From positions 186,001 to 250,000 of the forward strand of contig NZ_CALPDH010000001.1 of NCBI RefSeq assembly GCF_943193215.1: a DNA stretch of 64,000 nt, read 5' to 3'. The stretch's first letter is position 1. Every line of letters begins with the position of its first letter. This stretch comes from Acetatifactor aquisgranensis. Its GTDB lineage: Bacteria; Bacillota; Clostridia; Lachnospirales; Lachnospiraceae. A model generated the notes under the pieces. That model was not told the DNA's origin, made no database searches, and saw nothing but the letters and a program-made list of their open reading frames with translations. A program made the translations under genes and the position numbers. Of the stretch, positions 8,279-16,298 are shown in pieces.

Positions 8279-8381
8279 CTGTGCTTCCTTACGCCGGTAT
8301 TATCCGGTTCAAGTAGTGAGGGTTAGAAACCGTGCGTCGGCACTGGTTTCAGTCTCAGCGATGTGCTCCCCTAGCGGTTAT
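8279..8381 (-). ncRNA. TPP riboswitch (THI element)
   Basis: Read on the minus strand, the conserved core is present in order: GGGGAGC, GCTGAGACTGAAACC, AACCCTCACTACTTGAACC, then CCGGATAATACCGGCGTAAGGAA. This is the full thiamine pyrophosphate aptamer. It lies between a strong promoter (8398-8426) and thiT, with about 110 nt of further leader before the start codon. High TPP should reduce thiT expression. Confidence 0.96.
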
Positions 8382-8397
8382 TTTGTTTACACATCCC

Positions 8398-8426
8398 ACT
8401 ATACGGGATTCCGGCGGGTGTGTCAA
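8398..8426 (-). promoter_or_regulatory. sigma-A promoter of the TPP riboswitch/thiT unit
   Basis: Minus-strand TTGACA and TATAGT with a 17-bp spacer, immediately upstream of the riboswitch. Confidence 0.8.
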
Positions 8427-8468
8427 GGGGAATTTTCAAAGCGTCTCGACTAACGCTTTTTCTTGTGA

Positions 8469-8474
8469 TATACT
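8469..8474 (+). promoter_or_regulatory. -10 region upstream of the GTPase-NYN gene
   Basis: TATACT lies 34 nt before the start codon, with a weak TCGACT 17 bp upstream. It is back-to-back with the riboswitch promoter. Confidence 0.4.
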
Positions 8475-8508
8475 GAAAAGCATGTAATCAAGACTAGGAG
8501 GCGCTTTC

Positions 8509-11367
8509 ATGAGCGGAGGGGAATCCAAAAGAGCGAAAAAACAGATATGTATCGGCCTGCTGGCCCATGTGGACGCGGGGAAGACCACGCTGGCGGAGGC
8601 GCTTTTGTATACCGGAGGCAGAATCCGCAGACTGGGCCGGGTGGATCATCAGGACGCGTTTCTGGATAATGATTCCATGGAGCGGGAGCGGGGCATCACG
8701 ATTTTCTCCAAGCAGGCGCAGCTTACCTGGGAGGGGCTTGACATCACACTGCTGGACACCCCGGGACATGTGGACTTCAGCGCGGAGATGGAGCGCACCC
8801 TGCAGGTGCTTGACTACGCCATGCTGGTCATCAGCGGCTCGGACGGCGTACAGGGGCATGTGCAGACGCTCTGGAGGCTGCTGGGGGAGTATGGGATTCC
8901 CATATTCCTTTTCATCAATAAAATGGACCAGCCGGATACGGACAGGGAAAAACTGCTCCGGGAGCTGCAGGCGAAGCTGGACGGCAGCTGTCTGGAATTC
9001 GGCCCGGAGGCGGAGAAAAAAGGAGAGGACTGGCTGGAGGAGCTTTCCATGTGCGGCGAGGATCTGCTGGAGGAATATCTGGAGACGGGCAGCCTGGCAG
9101 ATGCCTCTCTGGCGGGAGCCATAGCAAAGAGACGGATTTTCCCCTGCTATTTTGGTTCCGCATTGCGTCTGGAGGGCGTGGAGGAACTGCTGAGGGGTGT
9201 CCGCAGGTTCACAGAGAAACCGGAATATCGAACAGAATTCAGCGCAAGAGTGTACAAAATCTCCAGGGATTCCGCCGGCAACCGCCTGACCCATCTGAAA
9301 GTCACAGGGGGCGTTCTGCGGGTGAAGATGCCTGTGAGCAATGCGGAGAGTGCGGAGTCGGATGCGGATATCTGGGAGGAGAAAGTGAATCAGCTGCGGG
9401 TGTACGGCGGCGCGCAGTATGAGGCAGTGGAGGAAGTGGCGGCGGGCGGTATCTGTGCCGTGACGGGGCTGGACAAGACTTTTGCGGGGCAGGGGCTGGG
9501 AAAGGAGAGCAGGAATGAACTCCCGATTCTGGCGCCTGTGCTGACCTATGGGCTGCTGTTGCCGGAGGGCAGCGACGGGGTGAAAGTGCTGGGACAGCTG
9601 CGGAAGCTGGAGGAGGAAGAGCCCCAGCTCCATGTGGTCTGGCAGGGGGCGGCAGGGAGCGGACAGGCCGGAGGCACGGGCACCGGTCCACAGATTCATG
9701 TGCAGGTTATGGGCGAGGTGCAGATAGAGGTTTTGAAAAGGCTGGTTTCTGAGAGGTTCGGCCTGGATGTGGAATTCACGGATGGGCAGATTCTGTACAA
9801 GGAGACCATTGCGGGCACGGTGGAGGGCATCGGGCATTTCGAGCCTCTGCGCCATTACGCGGAGGTGCATCTGCTGCTGGAGCCGGGAGAGCCCGGCAGC
9901 GGCCTGCAGTTTGGAAACGTCTGCAGCGAGGACGTGCTGGACAGGAACTGGCAGAGGCTGGTTCTGACCCACCTGGAAGAGCGTTCCCATCCGGGGGTGC
10001 TGACAGGCTCGCCTATTACGGACATGAAGATTACGCTGCTGACGGGCCGCGCCCATATCAAGCACACGGAGGGCGGCGATTTCAGGCAGGCCACCTACCG
10101 GGCGCTGAGACAGGGGCTGATGCAGAGCAGAAGCGTGCTTCTGGAGCCGGTGTTCTCGTTTACCCTGGAAGTGCCCGGGGGACAGGTGGGCAGAGCCATG
10201 TCCGATATACAGAGGATGCATGGACGGTTCGACGTGCCGCAGACTTTTGGGGAATATGCTGTCATCACCGGCAGTGCTCCGGCGGAGACCATGCGGGGAT
10301 ACCAGAGCGAGGTGAACGCCTATACCCGGGGATTGGGCAGGCTGAGCTGTATTTTGAAAGGATATGAGCCCTGCCATGACATGGAGCGGGTGGCAGAGGC
10401 GTTTGGGTACGACCCGGAGGCGGATGTGGAGAATCCGGCTTCTTCGGTCTTTTGCGCCCATGGGGCGGGTTTTATCGTGCCCTGGGACCAGGTGGCGGAA
10501 TATGCCCATTTGGAGAGCGGCTGGCATGGGGAGGCTGCGCTCCGCGGCGGTAGCGGGTCCGGAGGAGTTGAAGCCGAGGGGGCCGGTGAGGGGATGTCTG
10601 GCAGCGATGGGATTGCGGCATCCGGCCGAAAGCGGGCTGCCGACAGAAAGCAATCCGTTTCTGATTACATCACGCAGGAAGAAATCGAGGAAATCTTCAG
10701 CCGCACTTACGGAAAAAGCAGCAGCGATTATACGCCCTACCGATATAACGGGATGCAAGGGCGGTCTGGCGGGCAAAATGCCGGCAGAGGGACAGCGGCG
10801 GAAGAGGCATCTCTTTCCGGGCAGGCTGCCGGGTCAGGGCCGGAGAAAGAGGCGGCAGAGAGAGGCTCTCTTTCCAAAGGCAGTCAGGGGAAGCGGGAGG
10901 AATATCTTCTCGTGGACGGCTATAACATCATCTTCGCCTGGGAGGATCTGCGCGGCCTCGCGGAGGTGAATATCGACAGCGCCAGAGACCGTCTGATGGA
11001 TATCTGCAGCAACTATCAGGGATTTGCGGGCTGTACTTTGATTCTGGTCTTTGATGCCTACAAGGTAAAGGGGAATACGGGCTCTGTGCAGAAGTATCAC
11101 AATATCTATGTGGTGTATACCAAAGAGGCGGAGACTGCAGATCAGTATATCGAGAAGACCGTGCATGAAATCGGCAGGAAACATGCAGTGAGCGTAGCCA
11201 CATCCGACAGGCTGGAGCAGATGATTATCTGGGGGGAGGGCGCGGTGAGGCTGTCCGCGGCAGGGTTCCGGGAGGTCATAGAGGAGACCTCGGCGCGGGC
11301 CAGAGAGCAGTATGAGCGGCAGGTGGAAATCGTCAGGAACCGGCCTTTCGAGGGATTGAAGCCCTGA
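8509..11367 (+). CDS. Tet(M)-like translational GTPase fused to a Rae1/YacP-type NYN nuclease
   Basis: A 952-residue fusion. Residues 10 to about 645 follow the EF-G/Tet(M) layout: P-loop AHVDAGKTT, switch II DTPGHVDF, NKMD, then beta-barrel, alpha/beta and domain-IV-like parts. A Gly/Ser/Ala-rich linker of about 150 residues follows. Residues 797 to about 940 are an NYN domain (YLLVDGYNII, LILVFDAY, TADQYIEK, ATSDRLEQ) with the conserved acidic residues. Known relatives: Tet(M) displaces ligands from the ribosomal A site, and Rae1 (YacP) of Bacillus cuts mRNA in the A site. The start is ATG 8509 behind AGGAGG. Its own promoter is divergent from thiT. A role in resistance, rescue or mRNA cleavage is inferred. 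Confidence 0.9.
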   Translation: MSGGESKRAKKQICIGLLAHVDAGKTTLAEALLYTGGRIRRLGRVDHQDAFLDNDSMERERGITIFSKQAQLTWEGLDITLLDTPGHVDFSAEMERTLQVLDYAMLVISGSDGVQGHVQTLWRLLGEYGIPIFLFINKMDQPDTDREKLLRELQAKLDGSCLEFGPEAEKKGEDWLEELSMCGEDLLEEYLETGSLADASLAGAIAKRRIFPCYFGSALRLEGVEELLRGVRRFTEKPEYRTEFSARVYKISRDSAGNRLTHLKVTGGVLRVKMPVSNAESAESDADIWEEKVNQLRVYGGAQYEAVEEVAAGGICAVTGLDKTFAGQGLGKESRNELPILAPVLTYGLLLPEGSDGVKVLGQLRKLEEEEPQLHVVWQGAAGSGQAGGTGTGPQIHVQVMGEVQIEVLKRLVSERFGLDVEFTDGQILYKETIAGTVEGIGHFEPLRHYAEVHLLLEPGEPGSGLQFGNVCSEDVLDRNWQRLVLTHLEERSHPGVLTGSPITDMKITLLTGRAHIKHTEGGDFRQATYRALRQGLMQSRSVLLEPVFSFTLEVPGGQVGRAMSDIQRMHGRFDVPQTFGEYAVITGSAPAETMRGYQSEVNAYTRGLGRLSCILKGYEPCHDMERVAEAFGYDPEADVENPASSVFCAHGAGFIVPWDQVAEYAHLESGWHGEAALRGGSGSGGVEAEGAGEGMSGSDGIAASGRKRAADRKQSVSDYITQEEIEEIFSRTYGKSSSDYTPYRYNGMQGRSGGQNAGRGTAAEEASLSGQAAGSGPEKEAAERGSLSKGSQGKREEYLLVDGYNIIFAWEDLRGLAEVNIDSARDRLMDICSNYQGFAGCTLILVFDAYKVKGNTGSVQKYHNIYVVYTKEAETADQYIEKTVHEIGRKHAVSVATSDRLEQMIIWGEGAVRLSAAGFREVIEETSARAREQYERQVEIVRNRPFEGLKP

Positions 11368-11425
11368 AAAGGCCCTAAAATACTTTCTGTGACGCCATGG
11401 CTTATGCGATATGTTGCCGCGTTAT

Positions 11426-12442
11426 CTAGGGTTGTTCACTATGGTTTGCCGCACCCGGAGTTTCCGCCGTAGTCCCCCCATACGCATAACTGACCGGCAA
11501 ACAGACCAGCGGCGGCTTCACGGACATATTCTCCTGCAGCAGAAGCGCCACGCACATTTCGGCGATTTCCGCCACAGGCTGCACGATGGTGGAACACACG
11601 TAATCCTGTACACCAAAGTGCCTCGTACCGTCAAATCCAATCAACTGCACATCTTCCGGCACCCGCTGGTTCAGCCGCTTCAGCACTTTCAGGATATAAT
11701 AGGCCAGAGAATCCGTCACACAGAAAATCCCGTCAAAGGTCAGTCTGCCATTCTGTATATGCTTTGTCAGGAATGCATCAAATTCTTCCAGGGAATCTCC
11801 GTCATTCAATATTTTCATCTCATAAGGAAGACTCCGGGACAGGCAGCCATTTTCAAAACCGGCTTTCCGTTTGTTGGGCTCGTTGGTCAGGGATGCGCCT
11901 GTCCGCAGGAAAGCCACATTTCTGCACCCTAAATCTGCCAGCTTTTCTGCGGCCAGCTGCCCGCCTGCGAAATTGTCGCTGGCCACACAGGGAATCTTCT
12001 GTCCCATGGAGCGGTCGATGGCGATGAAAGGCGTGCCCTCCTCGATGACCAGGTTGGGATTGTAGGTCAGGCCTATGATGCCGTCCACCTTATTCTGCCG
12101 GGCCATTTTGATGTACTCCTGCTCCTGACCCATGTCGGAATCGGTGGAGCAGAGCAGCATCCGGTAGCTGCGCCTAAGCAGGGCGCTGTTGATATGGTAG
12201 GCCAGGGAACCGTAATAGGGCTCCTGGGTGTTGGGAATCAGGAGGGCCACGGTGCGGGTCTTGTTCAGCTTGAGGCCCTGGGCGTAGCTGTTGACCTGAT
12301 AGTTCAGCTTTCGGATGGCCTCTTCCACGCGTACCCTGTAGGATTCGCCTACGGGCAGGCCGTTCACCACCTTGGATACCGTGCCGAGAGCCACGCCGGC
12401 TTCAGCGGCCACATCTTTCATAGTAGGATTTGCCTTGCTCAT
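11426..12442 (-). CDS. LacI-family repressor of the first GH32 locus (LacI-A)
   Basis: A 338-residue DNA-binding regulator. Residues 8-28 are the LacI helix-turn-helix (MKDVAAEAGVALGTVSKVVNG), followed by hinge and periplasmic-binding-type sensor domain (VALLIPNTQEPYYGSLA, IPCVASDNFAGGQLAAEKL, IDGIFCVTD-like FDGIFCVTDSLAYY). I start at ATG 12442 behind GGAGG; the ORF to 12481 lacks a site. It diverges from a truncated permease gene 119 bp away. A close relative of its C-terminal third survives as a fragment at 25063-25423. The ligand is probably a fructo-oligosaccharide or a derivative, inferred from context. Confidence 0.9.
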   Translation of the reverse strand: MSKANPTMKDVAAEAGVALGTVSKVVNGLPVGESYRVRVEEAIRKLNYQVNSYAQGLKLNKTRTVALLIPNTQEPYYGSLAYHINSALLRRSYRMLLCSTDSDMGQEQEYIKMARQNKVDGIIGLTYNPNLVIEEGTPFIAIDRSMGQKIPCVASDNFAGGQLAAEKLADLGCRNVAFLRTGASLTNEPNKRKAGFENGCLSRSLPYEMKILNDGDSLEEFDAFLTKHIQNGRLTFDGIFCVTDSLAYYILKVLKRLNQRVPEDVQLIGFDGTRHFGVQDYVCSTIVQPVAEIAEMCVALLLQENMSVKPPLVCLPVSYAYGGTTAETPGAANHSEQP

Positions 12443-12561
12443 AAAAACCTCCGATGAATCGTTTTGCGAAAAAGGTTTCACGAAAGGCGCGCAGCGTGAA
12501 GCGAAAGTCAGCCGGAATGCGTTTCGATAAAATCATCCGCCTGACAGGAAAGGAGAGAAAT

Positions 12562-13101
12562 ATGAGCAAGAACAAGTCGGCTGCCATCCGTCCGGCAGTG
12601 AGAGTGAAAAGGCCGCTGAAAAAACGTATAGCGGACAATTGGCAGCTATATGCGATGCTGGCGGTTCCCGTGATACTGACAGTCATCTATAAGTACATAC
12701 CCATGTACGGCATACAGATCGCGTTCCGGGATTACAAAGCCAGCCGTGGCTTCATGGGGAGCGAATGGGTGGGTCTTGAGTGGTTTCAGCGATTCTTCAG
12801 CGCTCCTACCTTTGGCCGTATGATGAAGAACACCATACTGCTGAGCCTCTTCAGCCTGCTGTGGAGCTTCCCGATTCCCATCATTCTGGCGCTGATGCTG
12901 AATCAGGTAAGGTTCCAGCGCTTTAAGAGAATCACTCAGACCGTGCTGTATGCGCCCCACTTCATCTCCGTCATGGTGGTCTGCGGCATGATCAAGATAT
13001 TCTTAAGCCCCTCCGGCGGCCTGCTGAACCTGATTGCGGGAACGTCCATCGATTTCCTGACAGAGTCCTGCTATTCGGGCAAGGCGGCTGACGGCGAATA
13101 G
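12562..13101 (+). pseudogene. truncated LplB-type ABC sugar permease
   Basis: The first ~170 residues are a good CUT1-type permease: KKRIADNWQLYAML, KYIPMYGIQIAFRDY, LLWSFPIPIILALMLNQV, PHFISVMVVCGMIKIFL. They align with the intact permease at 19587 up to IDFLTE, then break into CYSGKAADGE and stop. About 130 residues are missing, including the EAA loop that docks to the ATPase, so transport is not expected. The start is ATG 12562 behind AAAGGAGAG. The second permease and binding protein expected after it are absent, which suggests an internal deletion of the cassette. Confidence 0.85.
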
Positions 13102-13167
13102 CGTGAGGGAATTTTGGCCTGTGGGAAAATAATCAGCGCAGCCATCATGACGAGGGGCAAAAGGCTT

Positions 13168-13217
13168 AACATCGGAGCGGAGAACAGAGAGCAGAGAGGC
13201 TTCCGCTCCGATGTTTT
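13168..13217 (+). terminator. hairpin between the truncated permease and GH32-1
   Basis: A 14-bp perfect stem (13168-13181 with 13202-13215), a 20-nt loop and a short T-run. It separates the permease remnant from the first GH32 gene, so the latter likely uses its own promoter. Confidence 0.6.
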
Positions 13218-13326
13218 GCTTCAGCAGACAGAAATAATCGGAATAACATACAAAAGGGCGTCTTGCGGCGATATGCGGGAACGGAATCCGATGTATGCCG
13301 TAAAAATGAAAATTTCGGAAAATGTA

Positions 13327-13355
13327 TTGTGAAAACAAAACGAAAATGATAGACT
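13327..13355 (+). promoter_or_regulatory. candidate promoter of GH32-1
   Basis: TTGTGA and TAGACT with a 17-bp spacer, 35 nt before the GH32-1 start. Confidence 0.45.
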
Positions 13356-13390
13356 GGGAATAAAGTTTTGGAAAAGGAGCAGGTTATTGT

Positions 13391-14878
13391 ATGAGAAGTC
13401 AGACATTATGGGAAGCGCGTAAATACGAGGAAGCTTTCGGGAAAGCGATTTCGCTCCAGGAGCGGCCGGGCTTCCATCTGTCCCCCCGGACCGGGTGGAT
13501 GAACGATCCCAACGGATTCTCCTGGCATGACGGGAAGTACCACATGTTCTACCAGTACCATCCCTATGATTCCCACTGGGGCCCCATGCACTGGGGGCAT
13601 GCGGTGAGCACGGATCTCCTGCATTGGGAATATCTTCCGGCGGCGCTGGCTCCGGATGAAATCTATGACAGGGACGGATGCTTTTCCGGCAGCGCGATTA
13701 CGCTTCCGGACGGCAGGCAGCTTCTGATGTACACAGGCGTGGTCAAGGAGCGCCAGGCAAACGGCGGTTATAATGAAGTCCAGGCACAGTGCCTTGCCGT
13801 GGGGGACGGAGTGGACTATGTAAAGTATGATAAGAATCCGGTTCTGGACGAGAAAGATATCCCGGAAGGCGGCAGCCGATTCGATTTCCGCGATCCCAAG
13901 ATGTGGAGGGAAGAGGACGGGACCTACCGCTGCATCATCGGCAACAGGCCTGCGGACGGCAGCGGACAGATCCTGCTTTTTGAAAGTCCGGACGGTTATG
14001 CGTGGCATTATAAAAAGGTGCTGGCGGCGAATCACAACCGTTTCGGGAAGATGTGGGAATGCCCTGACTTTTTCCCGCTGGACGGGAAGTGGGTGCTGCT
14101 CACCAGCCCCCAGGACATGCTTCCCTCCGGCTTCGAGTACCATAACGGGAACGGGACGTTGTGCCTGATCGGGGCGTATGACAGGGAAGCGGAGGAATTC
14201 ACGGAAGAGACAGATCAGTCGATTGACTATGGAATCGATTTCTATGCGCCCCAGACTGTCCTGACGCCGGACGGACGGCGGGTGATGATTGGATGGATGC
14301 AGAACTGGGATACCTGCAACCACAGGAGGATTCATGACGAGGCCTGGTTCGGCCAGATGAGTCTGCCCAGGGAGCTGTCCATAAAGAACGGACGGCTTTA
14401 TCAGACGCCTGTCAGAGAGCTGGAGGAGATGCGGCGCGACAGGGTCTCTTACCAGGGAGTCACTGTCTCGGGTACGGTCAGGCTGGAAGGCGTCAGGGGG
14501 CGGAGAGTGGATATGGAAGTGACGGTCCGTCCGGAGGAGGGCTGTGACCTTTATCGGAAGTTCGCGATTCGCCTTGCCCAGAATGACCTGTATCATACTT
14601 CCCTCAGTTTCCGGCCCGGCGAGTCCGTGCTGAAGGTGGACCGGAAGTTCTCCGGCTCCAGGAGGGCGATTATCCATCAGAGGCGCAGCAAGGTGAACCA
14701 TCGGGGCGGGGAGCTGAAGCTGCGGATTATCCTGGACCGGTTCAGCGTGGAAGCTTTTGTGAACGATGGGGAGCAGGTCCTGTCGGCTGTGCTGTACACG
14801 GATCAGGAGGCAGACGGGATTTCGTTCCTTGCGGACGGGACTGTGAACATAGATGTAGTCAAGTATGACCTGGTGTAA
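13391..14878 (+). CDS. GH32 beta-fructosidase / sucrose-6-phosphate hydrolase, copy 1
   Basis: Intracellular hydrolase of terminal beta-fructosyl bonds in sucrose, sucrose-6-phosphate or short fructans. The 495 residues have no signal peptide. GH32 motifs are complete: WMNDPNG (36-42, nucleophile D39), FSGS (98-101), FRDP (D168, transition-state stabiliser) and MWECPDFF (acid/base E223). A C-terminal beta-sandwich follows. It is a close paralogue of the GH32 at 23492, with the same length. Because the adjoining ABC permease is broken, it may now work on substrate imported by the second transporter. No PTS is nearby, so an unphosphorylated substrate is more likely. Confidence 0.93.
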   Translation: MRSQTLWEARKYEEAFGKAISLQERPGFHLSPRTGWMNDPNGFSWHDGKYHMFYQYHPYDSHWGPMHWGHAVSTDLLHWEYLPAALAPDEIYDRDGCFSGSAITLPDGRQLLMYTGVVKERQANGGYNEVQAQCLAVGDGVDYVKYDKNPVLDEKDIPEGGSRFDFRDPKMWREEDGTYRCIIGNRPADGSGQILLFESPDGYAWHYKKVLAANHNRFGKMWECPDFFPLDGKWVLLTSPQDMLPSGFEYHNGNGTLCLIGAYDREAEEFTEETDQSIDYGIDFYAPQTVLTPDGRRVMIGWMQNWDTCNHRRIHDEAWFGQMSLPRELSIKNGRLYQTPVRELEEMRRDRVSYQGVTVSGTVRLEGVRGRRVDMEVTVRPEEGCDLYRKFAIRLAQNDLYHTSLSFRPGESVLKVDRKFSGSRRAIIHQRRSKVNHRGGELKLRIILDRFSVEAFVNDGEQVLSAVLYTDQEADGISFLADGTVNIDVVKYDLV

Positions 14879-14900
14879 CGGAGTGGTACGCCATCTTTAA

Positions 14901-14929
14901 GGGGGCCAAGATGGATGAAGCCCCCGTTT
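14901..14929 (+). terminator. terminator after GH32-1
   Basis: GGGGGC (14901-14906) pairs with GCCCCC (14920-14925), followed by GTTTT. Confidence 0.7.
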
Positions 14930-14996
14930 TGCGACACTATCTGAAGACACGGGAGCCGCCATAAGGGCTTCCCGTGCATCAGGCAAGAGATGCGAT

Positions 14997-16022
14997 TCAG
15001 CGCCGGGCAGGGCGCTTTTTCCTTTTGCGGCTTGGCTTTTGACTGGAAACATGCTTCTTATTTTTTGTCTGTGGCAAAGTTTCGATTTCTGAAAGCGACA
15101 GTCCTGTCATTTTTGAGAGATACTCAGGGGAGGCTCCGTTTTGGAGCATGGTGCTTAGCAGACGGTTTTGTCCTTGTTGCAATCCCTGCTGCAATCCTTC
15201 CTGCAATCCTAATGTCCGTCCTTCTTTCAGTCCTTCTTCCCGGGCTTCTTTGCGGAACATCCGCATGTACTTCTTTTCGTTGTATTCGGTCAACAGCATT
15301 TTCGTCACCTCCGCCCAAAAGGGCAATAAAATATCTTCCATGATACCGTGGTCAATACAATATACTACCGCATTTTCGATGGCCTGAACGGCAGAGCTGC
15401 CGTTCTTGCGGTATGCCTTGATGCAGTCGACAAAGAGGGAATATTCCTCCAGGCGCCTGCAGCCTGCAGTCAGCTGACTGTTATGGCCATAATTGATGTT
15501 CAGCATCCGGACTGTCAGCTCCAGGCAGGGTGCGCCCTTTGCGTTCGGAAAGGCATCTGCCAGGTGCAGGTACTGTTCATCCGGCATTTCGTCATCCCCA
15601 TTGTAGAATACCACACACTGGGGCGCGGGAAGGGGGATGAGCGTCTGCCCGTAAATGTTCGCTTTCATTCTTGCCACCAATCCTTCATACTCCGCGGCGA
15701 TATAGAGCAGGAACCGCAAGGGAAGATTGGGGCAGAATGTGCTCTGATGCTCATACAGGTTCAAAGCCCCGGCCAGGAGGAAAGCCACATCGTTCTTCAT
15801 GGACATATAGACTACATTGTCCAGGGTGACAATCTGCAGCGCCTGGGAATCCTGGTAGTCCGTATGGTTCAGCGCATTGTAGAGTTGCAGCAGAGCTTCT
15901 CGGTCGTGCTCGAATATATAGCAGAAAAGCCTGTCCTTTACATTGCGGTTGCCGGTGAAGCGCCGCAGAGGCAGCCGGAAACGCCGGTTCTTTCGCGGAA
16001 CGAATTCCATCCTGGGATTCAT
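14997..16022 (-). CDS. Rpn-family recombination-promoting nuclease / transposase-like protein
   Basis: A 341-residue protein of the Rpn (PD-(D/E)XK, formerly transposase_31) family. The N-terminal part matches the Rpn layout: FTGNRNVKDRLFCYIFEH, LYNALNHTDY, VVYMSMKNDVAFLL with the expected nuclease-core Asp, and STFCPNLPLRFLLYIA. The C-terminal tail has repeated charged/glutamine turns (EGLKEGRTLGLQEGLQQGLQQGQ-like) and a basic end. Rpn proteins are DNA endonucleases that promote RecA-independent recombination; many copies per genome are common in gut Clostridia. The start is ATG 16022 behind AGAGGAT. A long palindrome lies 180 bp upstream. Confidence 0.82.
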   Translation of the reverse strand: MNPRMEFVPRKNRRFRLPLRRFTGNRNVKDRLFCYIFEHDREALLQLYNALNHTDYQDSQALQIVTLDNVVYMSMKNDVAFLLAGALNLYEHQSTFCPNLPLRFLLYIAAEYEGLVARMKANIYGQTLIPLPAPQCVVFYNGDDEMPDEQYLHLADAFPNAKGAPCLELTVRMLNINYGHNSQLTAGCRRLEEYSLFVDCIKAYRKNGSSAVQAIENAVVYCIDHGIMEDILLPFWAEVTKMLLTEYNEKKYMRMFRKEAREEGLKEGRTLGLQEGLQQGLQQGQNRLLSTMLQNGASPEYLSKMTGLSLSEIETLPQTKNKKHVSSQKPSRKRKKRPARR

Positions 16023-16201
16023 GTGATATCCTCTCTTTTTGAAATGGTGGGCAGAGGACATACATGACCAGAGGGCCGCCCCTGCCAATGTGTGAAAAAT
16101 ATCCGGCAGAAACTGCCTGAACGTGCGATGTGCACCCTTCACAGATAAAATATTGATAAGATTATCATAATACAGAAAGACAGGGTTGTCAAATAAATTT
16201 T

Positions 16202-16293
16202 TTCCACCTGTGCGGTTGCAATCCAATGGCTTGTCTGCATGCAAGCTATTGCAATGCAGACGGGCCATTGGATTAGCAACCGCACAGGTGGAA
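16202..16293. repeat. 92-bp near-perfect palindrome (REP/MITE-like)
   Basis: An 18-bp perfect outer stem (16202-16219 with 16276-16293), then an 11-bp perfect stem (16220-16230 with 16264-16274; one extra A at 16275), then an inner 8-bp stem (16233-16240 with 16254-16261). Altogether about 37 paired bases. Six T residues precede the left arm and six follow the right arm on the plus strand. It abuts the stop codon of the minus-strand gene at 16299, so it may terminate it, but it is far longer than other terminators here. Confidence 0.85.
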
Positions 16294-16298
16294 TTTTT

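Noticed and set aside
8494..10776. A 760-codon open frame on the minus strand opposite the GTPase-NYN gene
   Set aside because: It is an antisense shadow of a GC-rich, well-conserved gene, with Pro/Arg/His-rich composition and no recognisable domain or ribosome-binding site.
8509..11367. Calling the GTPase fusion a tetracycline-resistance gene
   Set aside because: The resemblance to Tet(M) is at the family level, and the NYN fusion and lack of a mobile element argue for a different native role.
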